NCBI RefSeq assembly: GCF_000471905.2
Contig: NW_006500308.1
Span: forward strand, 53,259 to 117,258
Reading direction: 5' to 3'
Length of the DNA stretch: 64,000 nucleotides
DNA from: Amborella trichopoda
Taxonomy: Eukaryota > Streptophyta > Magnoliopsida > Amborellales > Amborellaceae
Part shown: positions 32,695 through 44,476 of the stretch, one piece after another
Numbering within the stretch: the stretch's first letter is position 1
How the letters are laid out: each line of letters opens with the position of its first letter
The notes under the pieces: model-generated
Told to the model about the DNA's origin: nothing
The model's input: only the letters and a program-made list of their open reading frames with translations
Database searches by the model: none
Translations under genes and position numbers: made by a program

Positions 32695-33143
32695 GTTATG
32701 GCCTCCATCCAAAAGATGAAGTAACTCAAAAGCCTTGTTTTGTCTTCTATTGATGAAACATAAGTTTTTACTATGAAATCATTGCATCCAGACCCACCAT
32801 AGTTACCACAGTGGTTAGAAGAATACATATAGATGTTTTATTAGGGAAGTTATCACAGTGGTTAGGCCCTCTTGAAAGTCCCACAAGGTTGCATTTAAGA
32901 TCTTCTGCCCCAACTAAAGACCCAATCAAATGTCCCCAAACATTGTCTTATTTGACAAAATTTATGCTTTCTGAGGCACACAATCTTGGCAAGATGGGAT
33001 GCCGTAATAATGTAGAATTTCCAAGACTAAAGCATCTTATGCTTCATAACTTGCAGCGACTGTTGCTGTGGGGATTTAGGGAAGAAGGAAGCATATCCCT
33101 GCTTAGAATTTTACGAAGTATGACGCACCCTGAAAATCTTTGA
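32695..33143 (+). pseudogene. RPM1-like LRR fragment
   Basis: Reads, with stops and shifts, MASIQKMK, LKSLVLSSIDET, VVRRIHIDVLLGKLSQWLG, LESPTRLHLRSSAPTKDPI, LTKFMLSEAHNLGKMGCR and FPRLKHLMLHNLQRLLLWG. These are successive leucine-rich repeats in the style of the C-terminal half of RPM1-type CNLs. Stops at 32731 and 32761, and a probable frameshift near 32800, show decay. No NBS part is nearby. It is probably from the same gene family as 18065-20657. Confidence 0.75.
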
Positions 33144-34813
33144 CTGGTGGTTTGTAAATATCAGGAGCGATTCTTGGGTACATAGAATGGGTTAACTTAC
33201 ACAGGAACTGGGCACAAAACTTGGATATAAACTTTTATATCTCTACATGAAGTCATACATTCTTTAAAAATAAGTAACACCTATTTGTGCTTGAAGGTTG
33301 TCAAAGTGGAAGGAGAAATCAGAGATGAGATCATCATTTTTATGGCAGAAAATACGAAAAAGGCCCAGTTTCCAATCATAGCACTCATATTCTTCTCCGT
33401 GAGAGAATGATTGATCACTATTTCTACTAAAGAATTATACTTTTTTATATTGGATTACTATTGTCATTCAATTTTAATTCTTTGAAAGGAATATGATTTG
33501 AGAATGTAATGCACATATAACACTTTTGAGAGAAGCTTGTGTATCCTAATTTTTAGGATGAAGTAGAATTGATGGGTGATTAAAGTTCAAATACACTATT
33601 CACCATGGTGTTGCTTGGTACTTTCTGTAACGTTCTAAACTATTAATTGGTGTTACAAGATTTCAATCAATGAACTGAATATCTACACCATGTTCTTAAA
33701 AAAAAAAAAGAAAAAAAAAAAAAAAAGGAAATACTGATACTAATGTAAGAGCATAGTGTATGGCACATATTTCTATCCTCATAATAGTAAATCATAGATC
33801 TGTGTCCTTACACTACAAATCAAAATCGAAACATATATGCATATACGGTTTTGTTTGAACAATGAGAGAAATATGCAGTAATAAAAACTGTACAGTAGCA
33901 TTAAAACACCAGTACTTTTAGCCATTGCCCAAGAATTTTTTTCTTTTTTGATGAACGTTAACATGCCATTGTCCAAGAATTTATCAATGAACTTAAACAA
34001 AAATGGAAGAAATGAGCTCACAATGAAATGATATTCATCAACTGATGAGTTCCGGTGGCAGTGGAATGATTGGGCAAATGAAAAATCCATGGCAGGATCA
34101 ATCATCCCTTAAAATGCAACACCATACTAATTTGTGACTTTTCCAAATAATATTGCTTCTGTTACAAGTTGCAACAAAATAAATATCAAAAGGAATCAAT
34201 GAGAGATAAGAATAAAAGACACAAAATCTCTCCCTCCTTCCCTCTCTCCCTACCTCCCATGACATGCCCAGTGTAACAGATTGGTAAGCTGGTAACCTAA
34301 GATGCATCATATGGTGAGTCCCAAATTTAGCATATCAGTACAAGTGACATCACATAAAAGAAATTTATTATAGATATAGTACTCAAAATGAGTTACAAAA
34401 TCTTTACCTGGTTTATATTCAAAGCTGTACATATAGACCAATAGATCTGGCTGGATATTGTGACTTCTTTATAGCTTCAGGCTTTAAGTGTATCCCCATA
34501 ATAATGGCTCGCATGTTGTGAATTCAGCATCGATGAACACAAGATTTACAGGCTTACAAGAATGTATCCCAGCTGAAGCTGATAAAAAAGCACAGTTTGT
34601 CCACCATTTGCCACCCCCACTGAACCCCCCCCCCCCAGCCCCTCCCCCCTGCCGACTTTCCTCCACTTTGAACTCTTATGTAGGCCTAGTCTCTCTTTTG
34701 TTTCATCATGTCCTCTTCCATTTCTCTTTCCTACTAGGTCATAGCCTCTCCTCTCTGAACTCTTATGTAGGTCATAGCTGACTGTTTCTCAATAGCAACG
34801 CAGCATGCATAAC
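33144..34813. other. Intergenic, no gene assigned
   Basis: An A-rich run lies at 33699-33727. Minus-strand open frames at 33779-34105 and 34484-34666 show no known domain. Part of 34484-34666 comes from a C-rich run at 34619-34640. I cannot tell whether an exon of an unrecognised gene lies here. Confidence 0.3.
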
Positions 34814-36635
34814 TGATGGAGGGCAAAACTCTTCTTATTTTGCATTTTTATTCAATTTCAATGATGTATGTATATTGTAGTTTAGATTTAGGATTTATTT
34901 CTAGGGCTTTTAGGATTTTTAAGGTCTTTATTTTTTTATTTAGTATTCACATATTACTGATCATATATTACTACTGATCATATATTTACTGTTCACGCGT
35001 TACTGCTCAAGTGTTACTATTCCCATGTTACTGTTCATATTTTACTGTTCATAGGGGTATTTTTAGAATTTTAGTATTGTTTTAGGGGTATTTTAGAATA
35101 TTAAATATTTACTTGAATCTCAAGTTAAATTAGGGTTTCATATGCTTATAAAAAGTTGGATGTCATAGTTTACAGTAGATGTTATTGGAATAAATTTTAT
35201 TTTATAAAAGAAGAAATTTCTTCTTCTCTTGGCTTGATTTACAGCCATGTCCTTTGCTGATTTTACTTGTTTAAGGTTCAGGAGAACAGTGAATTCAATT
35301 TCTCACCTTTTCTCCCTGCATCAAGCGGTATCAGAGCATTGTTTGAAGACGGCTGAAGATTGTGATGGCTTGTCGTGGAGGTCTTAGCCATAGGAATGCC
35401 GATCTTATCCGACTACGCAAGGAAATCAACAACTTAACGAAGAAGGTTATCGAGCTATTGCTGCGCAAGAGGTGCCATGAAAAGCATGCCCTAAACGAAG
35501 AGGAATCTACATGGATAGATCCAAATCGTGAGGGTTTTTATGGAGAATGACACAAATCAAAGTCCGACTCAAAGTTGGAGCAGAATGATGGAGCTACCTT
35601 CAACCACCTGTTCTATGCACATGCTCCATGTTGGGAGCCTCATACTTGGAAGAATAAATCATGGGATTTAGTTGATCTACATGATTTGAAGAAAAACGAA
35701 GTTGATCTTGGTGTAGGTCGTATCGAAAGTCAGAACGTGATTGGGACCTGCCACCAATTTTCGATACATACTTAAGATGATGAACAAGATTTTGGAAGAG
35801 ATCTAGTCTCTGATGGTGATCAAGATTTGTGGGTGAACCGATCTTTGACGAAGAAAAAGATGAAGATTTGGAACATCTAGGAGATTTAGGGCATTGAAAT
35901 TAGAGTAGCGCAATGAAAGTATGATCGACTCGAAATCAGCAAATTGTGGCCCTGATTTCAAAAAGTGATCAAATTGATGTTGAGAAAACCTCTAAATGCC
36001 TGAAAATTGAGTTTGGAGTATTTTCCATGATTTCCAATGGGAGTTCACAAATAATTGAATTTGATAAAATTGCATGGATTCCTCATTATCCCTATCAGGA
36101 ACCATTTCTTGAGGAATTTTTTTTACCTCGAATAGTATTTGAGCGGACAAAGAAAAAGGTCAAAGAAGGTAGTTTTAATGTTGAGTTCATCTTAACACAC
36201 TTCAAAACTCGATGACGAGTTTTCTCCAACTAGGGGAGAATGATGGAGGGCAAAAGTCTTCTTATTTGTATTTTTATTCAATTTCAATGATGTATATTGT
36301 AGTTTTAGATTTAGGCTTATTTCTAGGGATTTTAGGATTTTTACGGTTTTTATTTACTATTCACTTGTTACCATTCATGTAACACTGTTCATAAGGGTAT
36401 TTTTGGAATTTTAGTATTTTTTTAAGGGTATTTTAGAGTATTAAATATTTACTTGAGTCTCAAGTTAAATTAGGGTTTCATTTATAAAAAGTTGGATGTC
36501 ATAGTTTAGAGTAGAATATTTTTTCTTCTCTTGGTTTGATTTACAACCATGTTCTTTTTCTCTTCTGGTTGATTTTACTTGTTTAAAGTTCAGAAGAACG
36601 GTGGATTCAATTTCCCACCTTTTCTCCCTGCATCA
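34814..36635 (+). mobile_element. Short non-autonomous LTR element, Ty3/gypsy-like (G1)
   Basis: 5' LTR 34814-35323 and 3' LTR 36241-36635 both start TGATGGAGGGCAAAA and end CTCCCTGCATCA. A primer-binding site CGGTATCAGAGC begins at 35326, and a polypurine tract CTAGGGGAGAA ends at 36240. The 0.9-kb interior keeps only a gag-like start (RNADLIRLRKEINNLTKKV, 35392 on) and a post-integrase-like scrap (CCACCAATTTTCGATAC at 35751, frame PPIFDTYL). No protease, RT or integrase remains, so it needed enzymes from elsewhere. Confidence 0.8.
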
Positions 36636-38495
36636 AAAATTATATTTTGTAAAGGATGTATATTTTGATTTCTATTCAATTGTAAAGAATGTATACTTTG
36701 ATTTTAGTTTTAAGGTTTAGTTCTTGGGTTTTTTTAGTTTCTAAGGACTTTTTAAATATTTTAATTAAAGTTAAAGGAGTTTAGTTTCAAGTTATATTTA
36801 AGTTACGACCTTTTGGTTAAAAGCTAAATTGTATGGACAAATAGTCCAAAATAATAATATTTCAATATAAATAAGGGCATGGATGGGCTAGAGGGTCATT
36901 CATATACGCCTCTTTAAGAAAAGAAGACTTTATCTTGTAAAAGAAGCCTAAGGCTTGAGCCCTAGGTGGGAGAAAACCTTAAGGTTTTTCCAAATTGTGT
37001 GCTTCTTGCTGATTTTTCTATATTTCTTCAAGTTCTCCTACATCAAGTGGTATCAGAACCCGCGATCTACAAGGAAGTTACTGTAGCAAGTAGGGAAGTA
37101 ATGTAGCACGTACGGAGTTACTGTAGCACCAAATTTTTTTGGTGCTCTAGGTCAACAACAAAGAAGAAATTATAGTAAGGTCTCGGGTTTGTTAATTTTG
37201 GCCAAATATTTGCCAAAACAACCTAGATTTTGCTGATTTCAGCAATTTTTGTTAATTATTTGCCTAGGGTTTGTGATTTTGACGAACCCATAGCAGCAAG
37301 AAGGGGCCATAAAAGGGGAATTTTTGTAGTTCTACTCCGTGATCCTATTGACAGGATTGAGAAACTTGAAAGGCAAGTACAACAGCTGGCGCAGCAGTTC
37401 GCGAGCCTCAATAATGGGCAAGACGTGATCTTTCAGCCTAGGAGCATCTCGACTGCAAGCCTCTTCAGTTTTGCGCTCCGCGTCTGGAGTCGAGTGATAA
37501 GGATAATGATAGAAGACCTAGATGTAGGAAACAACACTCTAGTGTTTTTCTTTTACTGATGAAATTTTTTATTTTGACACAAATTGCATGGAAAGTCAGC
37601 AAATAGTATATTGGGATTCACCACCAATCTTCGACATATACTCACATGAACAACAAAATTTCTTAGGAGATTTGATCTATGATAACATTGATAAGGATCA
37701 AGATGATGGTGAAGATATCTTGGAAGATGATGAAGAATATGGGGAGAAGGCAATAAGAGGACTGATCAAAATCATGGCCTTTAAAGATGCCATTAATATT
37801 GAAGGGATAGAGCACTTAAGAAATTCAGGGTATTGGAATCAAAGTAGCACAGTACAAGCATGGTCGATTCAGAAGCTGCAAATTGTGGCCCTAATTCTTC
37901 AATATACATATCAAGATCCGTTTCTTGAGGAATAGTTTTTTACCAAGAATAATTTTTGAAGCAAGAAAGAAGAAGAAGGTGGTTTTGACGCTGAATTTAT
38001 CTTAGAACACTTCAAAACTCGAGGACGAGTTGTCTCGAACAAAGGGAGAATGATAGAGGGAAAAATTATACTTATTTCTAATTTCTATTCAATTGTAAAA
38101 GATGTACATTTTAATTTTAGTTTTAGGGTTTGGTTCTAATGTTTTTTAGTTTCTACGAATTCTAGGGACTTTTTAGATATTTTAATTAAACTTAAGGAGT
38201 TTAGTTTCAAGTTATATTTAAGTTATGACTTTTTGGTCAAAAGTTAAATTGTATAAACAAATATTGTCCAAAACAATAATATTTTAATATAAATAAGGGC
38301 ATAGATGGGCTGAAGGGTCATTCATGTATGTCTCTTTAAGAAATGAAAAACTTTGTCGTGTAAAAGAAGTCTTCTTGTAAAAGAAGCCTAAAGCTTGAGC
38401 CATAGGTGGGAGAAAACCTTAAGGTTCTCCAAAATTGCTTATGTTTGACATGCTTATTGCTAATTTTATATGTTTCTTCAAGTTCTCGTACATCA
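36636..38495 (+). mobile_element. Second, diverged non-autonomous Ty3/gypsy-like element (G2)
   Basis: 5' LTR 36636-37045 lacks its first dozen or so bases and abuts the 3' LTR of G1. 3' LTR 38051-38495 starts TGATAGAGGGAAAAATTATA and ends GTACATCA. The primer-binding site TGGTATCAGAACC starts at 37048, and the polypurine tract AAAGGGAGAA ends at 38050. The interior codes a gag-like IDRIEKLERQVQQLAQQF (37348 on) and a segment with YWDSPPIFDIYSHEQQN (37609 on), as found after the integrase in gypsy polyproteins. The flank at 38496-38500, ATAAC, equals the flank left of G1 at 34809-34813. Confidence 0.78.
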
Positions 38496-38640
38496 ATAAC
38501 TCAGTGACAGACAATGTTTGAGATGCCACTAATTTCCAAGTCCAAACAAATGAAATATGGCTCTTGCATAATTGACATCACCAAGGTCTCTCTCTTGGTT
38601 TCCACACATTCTTGAAGCTCCCTTTAATATATCACTAATA

Positions 38641-40238
38641 TGTTGAAAATGTGGCCAATAATGCCCTTTTCTCCTGGGAATTTTTTTTTCAATAATGATA
38701 CAAATGCCATATTGAAGTATATGTGAAATCCCATGTGGTTAACATAATGTAATGCCATATACTTGGATCAATTTTTTAGCTTTAATAAGATATTGTACTG
38801 GAGGGAAAACCCAAATGTCACTAAAGGGAAAACCCAATGTGTGTTTGGATTCCTTGTGAAAATTGTTTTTTTTCTATTTTATAGATATATAAAGTTTATT
38901 TAATTTCTAAATATCTTTTATCAAATTTTATGAATGCTTCGATGACATCCTATTTTGTGAGTCATTAGTGAACTAATGACAGGTTTAGCTCAACTTATTA
39001 CATAGGATTAACAGTTTGGTGACAACTTGTTAATCCTAATTATTTGCACTCAAGGGAATTAAAGCATGAGTTACACTTGGATCTCAACTCCTATAGACCA
39101 TGAAAGATAAAGTTACAAACCAAATGTGCTCTCTATAAAAAGATGTTAACTCCTCAAGAAATAACAAGAAAATAAGGATAGAGAAGGATGAAAAAGAGAA
39201 ATGCCAAGTAAATGAATCTACCAAATCCCATACATGGTTTTTAGTTATAGAATCCATTTTCCGGGGTTTCATTTTCACTTTTTGGTGGAGGTGTTGTATC
39301 ATGGTACAGTACAAAAACAAAATTGTGTTACTTTATCAACCATGAAAGCAGAAAATGTGGCTTGTAGTTTAGGATCACAAGAGGCTCTTTGGTTGAGGAA
39401 TTTCCTCATGGATTTAAAATTGGAATGCATCAACAATGAACCTATAAATATATTATGTGATAATTAAGCAATCATTGCCGTTATCAAGGATTAAAAAATA
39501 AACTTTAAATCTAAGCACATTCACAGGAGGTACCACCATATTCGAAATGTAATGGAATATAGAGATATAACAGTTGATTATATACCTTCAAGTGAGATGA
39601 TTGCAGATCCATTAAAGGCTTTGAGCTAGGACATATTCGAGATACATGTAGTAGCTATAGGACTGAGATAAGTCCAAGTGGAAATCCAATAATGGTGCAT
39701 AAAACCATATTGGTGGGTATATGGAAATCTCTTGTGGAAAGTATGAGCAACGCCATGTACAAGATATCAAAGGGCCTTCAAGCCAAGTGGGAGATGTTGG
39801 AAATGTAGCCTATCAGGCCCTTTTCTCTCAGGAATTTACTTTTCAATAATAGTACAAAAGCCATATTATAGTATATGTGAAATCCCATGTGGTTAATATG
39901 ATGCAATGCCACATACTTAGATCTATTTTTTAGCATTAATAAGATATTGTACTGGAGGGAAAACCCAGTGTCTCTGGAGGAAAAACCCAGTGATGTGTTT
40001 GGATTCTGTGAGAATTAATTTTTTCTATATTATAAATACACAATGTTTATTTAATTTTTAAATATCTTTTATCAAATAGTAGGAATGCTTGGATGACATC
40101 CTATTACGTGAGTCATTAGTAGACTAATGACAGGTTTAGCTCAGCTCATTACATAGGATTAACAGTTTGGTGACAACTTGTTAACCTAATAGCTGCAATT
40201 AAGGGAATTAAGGCACGAGTTACACTTGGATCTCAACA
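38641..40238 (+). mobile_element. Deleted Ty1-copia element (copia-3)
   Basis: LTRs 38641-39089 and 39795-40238 start TGTTG(G/A)AAATGT and share most of their length, including GATATTGTACTGGAGGGAAA and GCTCA(A/G)CT(T/C)ATTACATAGG. The polypurine tract CAAGTGGGAGA ends at 39794. Flanks TAATA and CAATA agree at four of five bases. The 0.7-kb interior keeps only an RNase H piece and a scrap of RT in the opposite sense. Confidence 0.82.
39300..39640 (+). pseudogene. copia-3 RNase H fragment
   Basis: Reads CVTLSTMKAENVACS, LGSQEALWLRNFLMDLKL and ILCDN, then a stop (TAA at 39465-39467), then in the same sense KSKHIHRRYHHIRNV and VDYIPSSEMIADPLKAL. This is the end of a copia RT/RNase H. At 39210-39262 the minus strand reads MDSITKNHVWDLVD, the start of a copia RT, so the interior has been inverted or assembled from two pieces. 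Confidence 0.78.
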
Positions 40239-40438
40239 CAATAATCTCCACATGAACAAGAGCCATCCCTGAAATGATGGAAACGATTCGTGTCTCGCAC
40301 AATAATTTCTCTCTCCACGATATTTGATGCCAACTTAATCGCATTATGGCAATCCCCACAAACCTAATATTCTTCTTGACCCTTATCGTTGGCCCAGGAG
40401 GGCTGTTAAGAAGGGAAAAAGCAAGAGCAATGTTCTCA

Positions 40439-42221
40439 CTATGGTACTATATCTCTCTCCTGAAGCGTAACACCCGATTTGTCCAACATCTTAAATATGT
40501 CTTCCTTTTGTGGGTGAGTGTCATCATTTGCAACAAGCATATGAACTGAATTCTCTATCTCTACCCAACTACAAGCTGGTTCTTTCGTTACCACCCTCTC
40601 TTTCATTAACTTTCTCCTCTCCCTCTAGCTGCCTCACCCAATTTACCAGCAGCTTCATAAATGTTTGATAATAAAACATGGGGGCCTGAATCATGGGGAT
40701 CAAGCTCGAATACACACTCTGCTGCAAGCTTTACTAACTCCATATTCCCAAGCATTCTACAAGCTCCAAGAAAAGCGCCCCAAATAGCAGCATTAGGCTC
40801 ATTAGGCATACTCTTAATGAGCCTCTCGGCTTGATCAAGCATACCAGCGCTACGAAAGAGATCTACTATTGAAACATAGTGTTCAATTTTAGGCTCAATC
40901 CCATACTTCTCCTTCTCTCTCACTAGTTCAAAATAACGCCACTCTTCATTTACTAAACTGGTGTGGCTACAGGCCGAAAGCACACAAAGCAAGCTAATAT
41001 CATTGGGTTTTATTCCCTTTTTCAGCATTTCTTCAAATTTGATTACAACTTCTTTTTCTAGGCCATGTTGAGCAAGTCCAGTAAGTATAGAATTTCATGA
41101 AACCACATCTGGGTTTTGCAACCTATTGAAAACCTTCATAGCATTTTCAATACTACCAGATCTGCATACATATCAACATTGTCTAGAAAATCGATTCGGC
41201 TAAGATCTCGGGCCTTCGCCGAGGCCAGTGACTTGGGCGATTCCGAGTACTCGCCCAAGTCCAACTGATTTTCTTTTTAAAGAAAATGTACATATAAACA
41301 TGATATATAATTAGAAAACAACATTTTCAATAAAAAAAACTAATGGTAAGTGGGTTATGCCGCTTGACATAAAGTTGTCCCTTTGTAGTAGGTGTAGAGT
41401 TCGATTCTATGGGGCGGTACAATGGGTTCATGCTCATATGGTTACATTTGGACGCAAGGTCATAGCCGTTGTGGCTAACACCTTGATTGATATGCGTTCT
41501 GAGACTCGATCGAGGGCTCTGCAGTTAGCCTTGCCTTCTTGGCTAAGGCCTTGATTGATATGCATTGGGTTCCAAAAAGAAAAAGTAGCCCCCAAGAATC
41601 TAACTTTATATCTACTACAAATTGACAACTTTATGTTAGGCGGCATAACCTACTTGCTATTAGCTTTTTAATTGAAAATGCTGCTTGCTAATTATATATA
41701 TACATTTTTATGTTCATTTTCTTTAAAAAAAAGTAAGTTGAACACAAGCGAGTTACACGGCCAAGGCCCGAGTACCTTGGCCGAGTCGATTTTCTAAACA
41801 CTGCTTGACCCCAAATCCATGGACTTGTTTTGGTTCTGAGCTAGATAAAGGCCCCCAAGCATTTAAAGCACTAGCAAAAGTGAATTGGTTTGGCTTCAAT
41901 CCCAATCTATGCAACTCTATAAAACATCCAACAGCTTCCTCTGATTGATCAACTCTGTCCAAGAAACCAAATCTCTCAGAGGCATTTCATCAAATGATTT
42001 TTTGGCATCGTACAGAGACCCACACTTTGCATACATGTTGATAGTGGAGTTCCTCAAGAAAATATCAGATTTTAACTTTGAGTTCAAAATGTGCGCATGG
42101 AGATATGTACCTTCTTTTAATTTACCCATCGGGTGCATCTCTTGAGCAATCTGGAGTCGGTTTCAGCATCAACTGGGATCAACCCCAGGTCCATTAAGTC
42201 AAGAACGTGGAGGCCTTGCAT
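40439..42221 (-). pseudogene. PPR protein (PLS/E type), broken and carrying an insertion
   Basis: Intact relatives bind organelle RNA for editing or processing. Reading from 42221: LHVLDLMDLGLIPVDAETDS, KLKEGTYLHAHILNSKLKSD, TINMYAKCGSLYDAKKSFDE, RLGLKPNQFTFASALNA, KQVHGFGVKQ; then the fold-back element (41803-41177); then DMYA, IENAMKVFNRLQNPDVVS, a TGA where Trp is usual, SILTGLAQHGLEKE, KPNDISLLCVLSACSHTSLV, PNAAIWGAFLGACRMLGN (E motif), and after a frameshift at about 40610 KEPACSWVEIENSVHML (E+) to a TAG at 40441-40439. Several indels, one nonsense codon and the insertion kill the gene. About a dozen residues at the insertion point are missing. Confidence 0.9.
41177..41803. mobile_element. 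Fold-back (hAT-like MITE) insertion in the PPR pseudogene
   Basis: The 627-bp element is nearly all inverted repeat: arms of over 200 bases run from CATTGTCTAGAAAATCGATT at the left, and reversed CAGTGTTTAGAAAATCGACT at the right, through GGTTATGCCGC to TTTGTAGTAG. In the middle, TTGGCTAAGGCCTTGATTGA and a sister copy at 41480 form a direct repeat. An internal GTAGAGTTCGATTCTA is tRNA B-box-like. CA(G/T)TG ends suggest hAT. No target duplication is left, as host codons are missing at the junction. Confidence 0.82.
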
Positions 42222-43941
42222 TGAAGACTTGCTTTAAGAGAGACGGTTACTGGCTTCAATTATAGACAGAGAAAGGTCAAATGGCTCTGTATCAGAGAAG
42301 TCCTAGATTCAGAGAGAGAAGAGAGAGATGTAGCAGTGGAAAACTGGGAAAAATCAGGGGAAACAAATACATTGGGTTTTTAGAGTGGATCGACATAGAA
42401 GAGAAGAGGAAAGGACTAAGCTTTTTCATGGTTGATTATGGATATGGTTACAGGCAATAACAGAGCTGCAGAAAACTAGAAGGAACCTGAAAATGGAAGT
42501 ATGCTGCAGATAGGGGTCGAATTGTCATGGGATGAGATGAACCCATCCCTCTATCTATCTAAAAAAGCCGAATACCCACCATATTACATAATTTTTCAGT
42601 TGCAGTGAGGCTTGCAGTCGTCTCTGCAGTTGAAACATTCTCAGAGCCAACTCTCTCTTGATGCCGTTTATGTGAGCCCGGCGCCTCTCTCAAATCCCGT
42701 AGGACTACTCTTGGACGTGAGGACTTTGTCGAAATTTAAACCATTTTTTGGAAGATATCGGTACCGACCCTCCCCACGCTAACAGCCCCCCTCTTATATT
42801 AAGCCTATTTAATCCCCAATTTTATTTTTATATTTTTATTTTTAATTATTTTTCTTGATTGCTGATTTAACATTAATATGTGAGGTGATCCATGATTCCT
42901 ATTTTAAAATAATGCGAACACCGACGATTTTTTATTTGGATAGTTGATTCTGATAGTAATCGATTGACGTCAAATAGTTTCAAGATGGTATTGGTCCCGG
43001 CCTGGTTCCCACTCCAAACCCCTTTTATATATACACGGGTAATAATTTCATGCAACTGTTGTATGATAATATGATACAACAACCTTAAAAAACCATCTTA
43101 TGACTATTTATTTGATCCAAATTTTGAAATATACACTATTTTACTCCAATGAACAATCACAAAAAAAGAAAAAATTGAAAACACAACTTAGAAAATATTT
43201 TTTTATCCCAATTAACATAGGCCGTTCATTTTGGTGAGATGCTTAGATCTAGGCCTTGAAAATATTTTTTTTCATTTTCATTATTTTTTTCATTTTCATT
43301 ATTTTTTTTCATTTTCATTTTTTTTGTTTTCATTATCATTAGATAAACAATGTTAAAAAAGAAAAAGATGATTTTACGTTTATAAAGGCTAAGATCTTGA
43401 AATTCACAAAATGAATGGTCTAGATTTATTTTGGAGGGGACTCAATTTGACCATATATAAGATTCAAATTGAACTTTTTTTTGGGGGGATTGATTATTGA
43501 GATGAAAAGAGTATGTGTGTAAAATTTGGGGTCATACAAATACAACAAACATGGTTTCCTGCATTGTATGCTAAAGCACTGGTTAAAATCTGTATTGTAT
43601 GCTATTAGAATTTTTTCTTTTTATATATGGTATGATTCAATTTTAACATTGAATTTGTTGGGGAAGTTTTTCTTCACTTATAGTTCCTCAAAATCATCTG
43701 CATATCGTTGAGCTGCTTTAAAATGGGTTTTCTTTTATCTAATGTTATCTCCAATCTATTGTGTTCTTCTATAATTTAGAGCTGATCTATTAAATGAAAA
43801 ACAAGTAGATCAGATTATATTATTCTGTGCATCTAATTTACCCAAACCACAAAATTTTGGGTATCTAAATTTTGGTCTTTTTGCTCCTTGTATGTTATTA
43901 GCTGCATTTCCTGAACGAATATATTCGTCATGAATGTTACT
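42222..43941. other. Intergenic, no gene
   Basis: Flank of the PPR pseudogene followed by AT-rich DNA. A TTTTCATT-type low-complexity tract lies at 43265-43340. Nothing else was recognised. Confidence 0.4.
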
Positions 43942-44476
43942 CAGTGTTCGTAAAATCGAACCGGAACGGTTAACCGGACATGGGCATGGAAGTGGTTTAA
44001 CCGGCCTAATCGGTAAACCAGCCAATTTAACCACTCTAACCTGTCAAGTCTCGGACTGTCAAAAAAGTGTTGAAAAAAATAAAAAAATATAAAAAAAATC
44101 TACAAAAATACTAAAAGCATATAAAAAGTGATCAAAACAAAACACATTCAAATGAAGTTGAAGATTAAGGGAAAAAAATAGATTTAACCCATTTTATATT
44201 TTCTAATGGCTATTTTTAAATTTTTTTAAAAAAGATGGGAAAATATAAAAATGAGTATTAATGAAGAAAACAATTTTTAATCTTTGCCTTAACATAAAGA
44301 GTATTTAAAAATACATTAAAAATCAAATTCCTTACTTTTGAGAATTTATATACCTTTTTTTTTAATTTTATTTTTTGAAATACCGATTGATCACCCTAAC
44401 ATCCCAAAACTAGAACTGGCCAGTTCCAATCTAACCGGGCAGTTAGAGGTTAGATCGGACGATTTTACGAACAATG
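43942..44476. mobile_element. hAT-type MITE with 8-bp TSD
   Basis: The 535-bp element has terminal inverted repeats CAGTGTTCGTAAAATCG (left) and CATTGTTCGTAAAATCG (right, reversed). Subterminal GAACCGG, TTAACCGG and ACCGGC words occur on both sides. Flanks ATGTTACT (43934-43941) and ATGTCACT (44477-44484) match at seven of eight bases, the duplication size of hAT elements. There is no coding sequence. Confidence 0.85.

Noticed and set aside
33699-33727. Poly-A run as the tail of a retroposed resistance gene mRNA
   Set aside because: About 550 bases of unrelated sequence separate it from the LRR piece, and no target duplication was found.
34484-34666. Minus-strand Gly-rich open frame
   Set aside because: The Gly-rich part comes from a C-rich run on the plus strand; the remainder matches no family I know.
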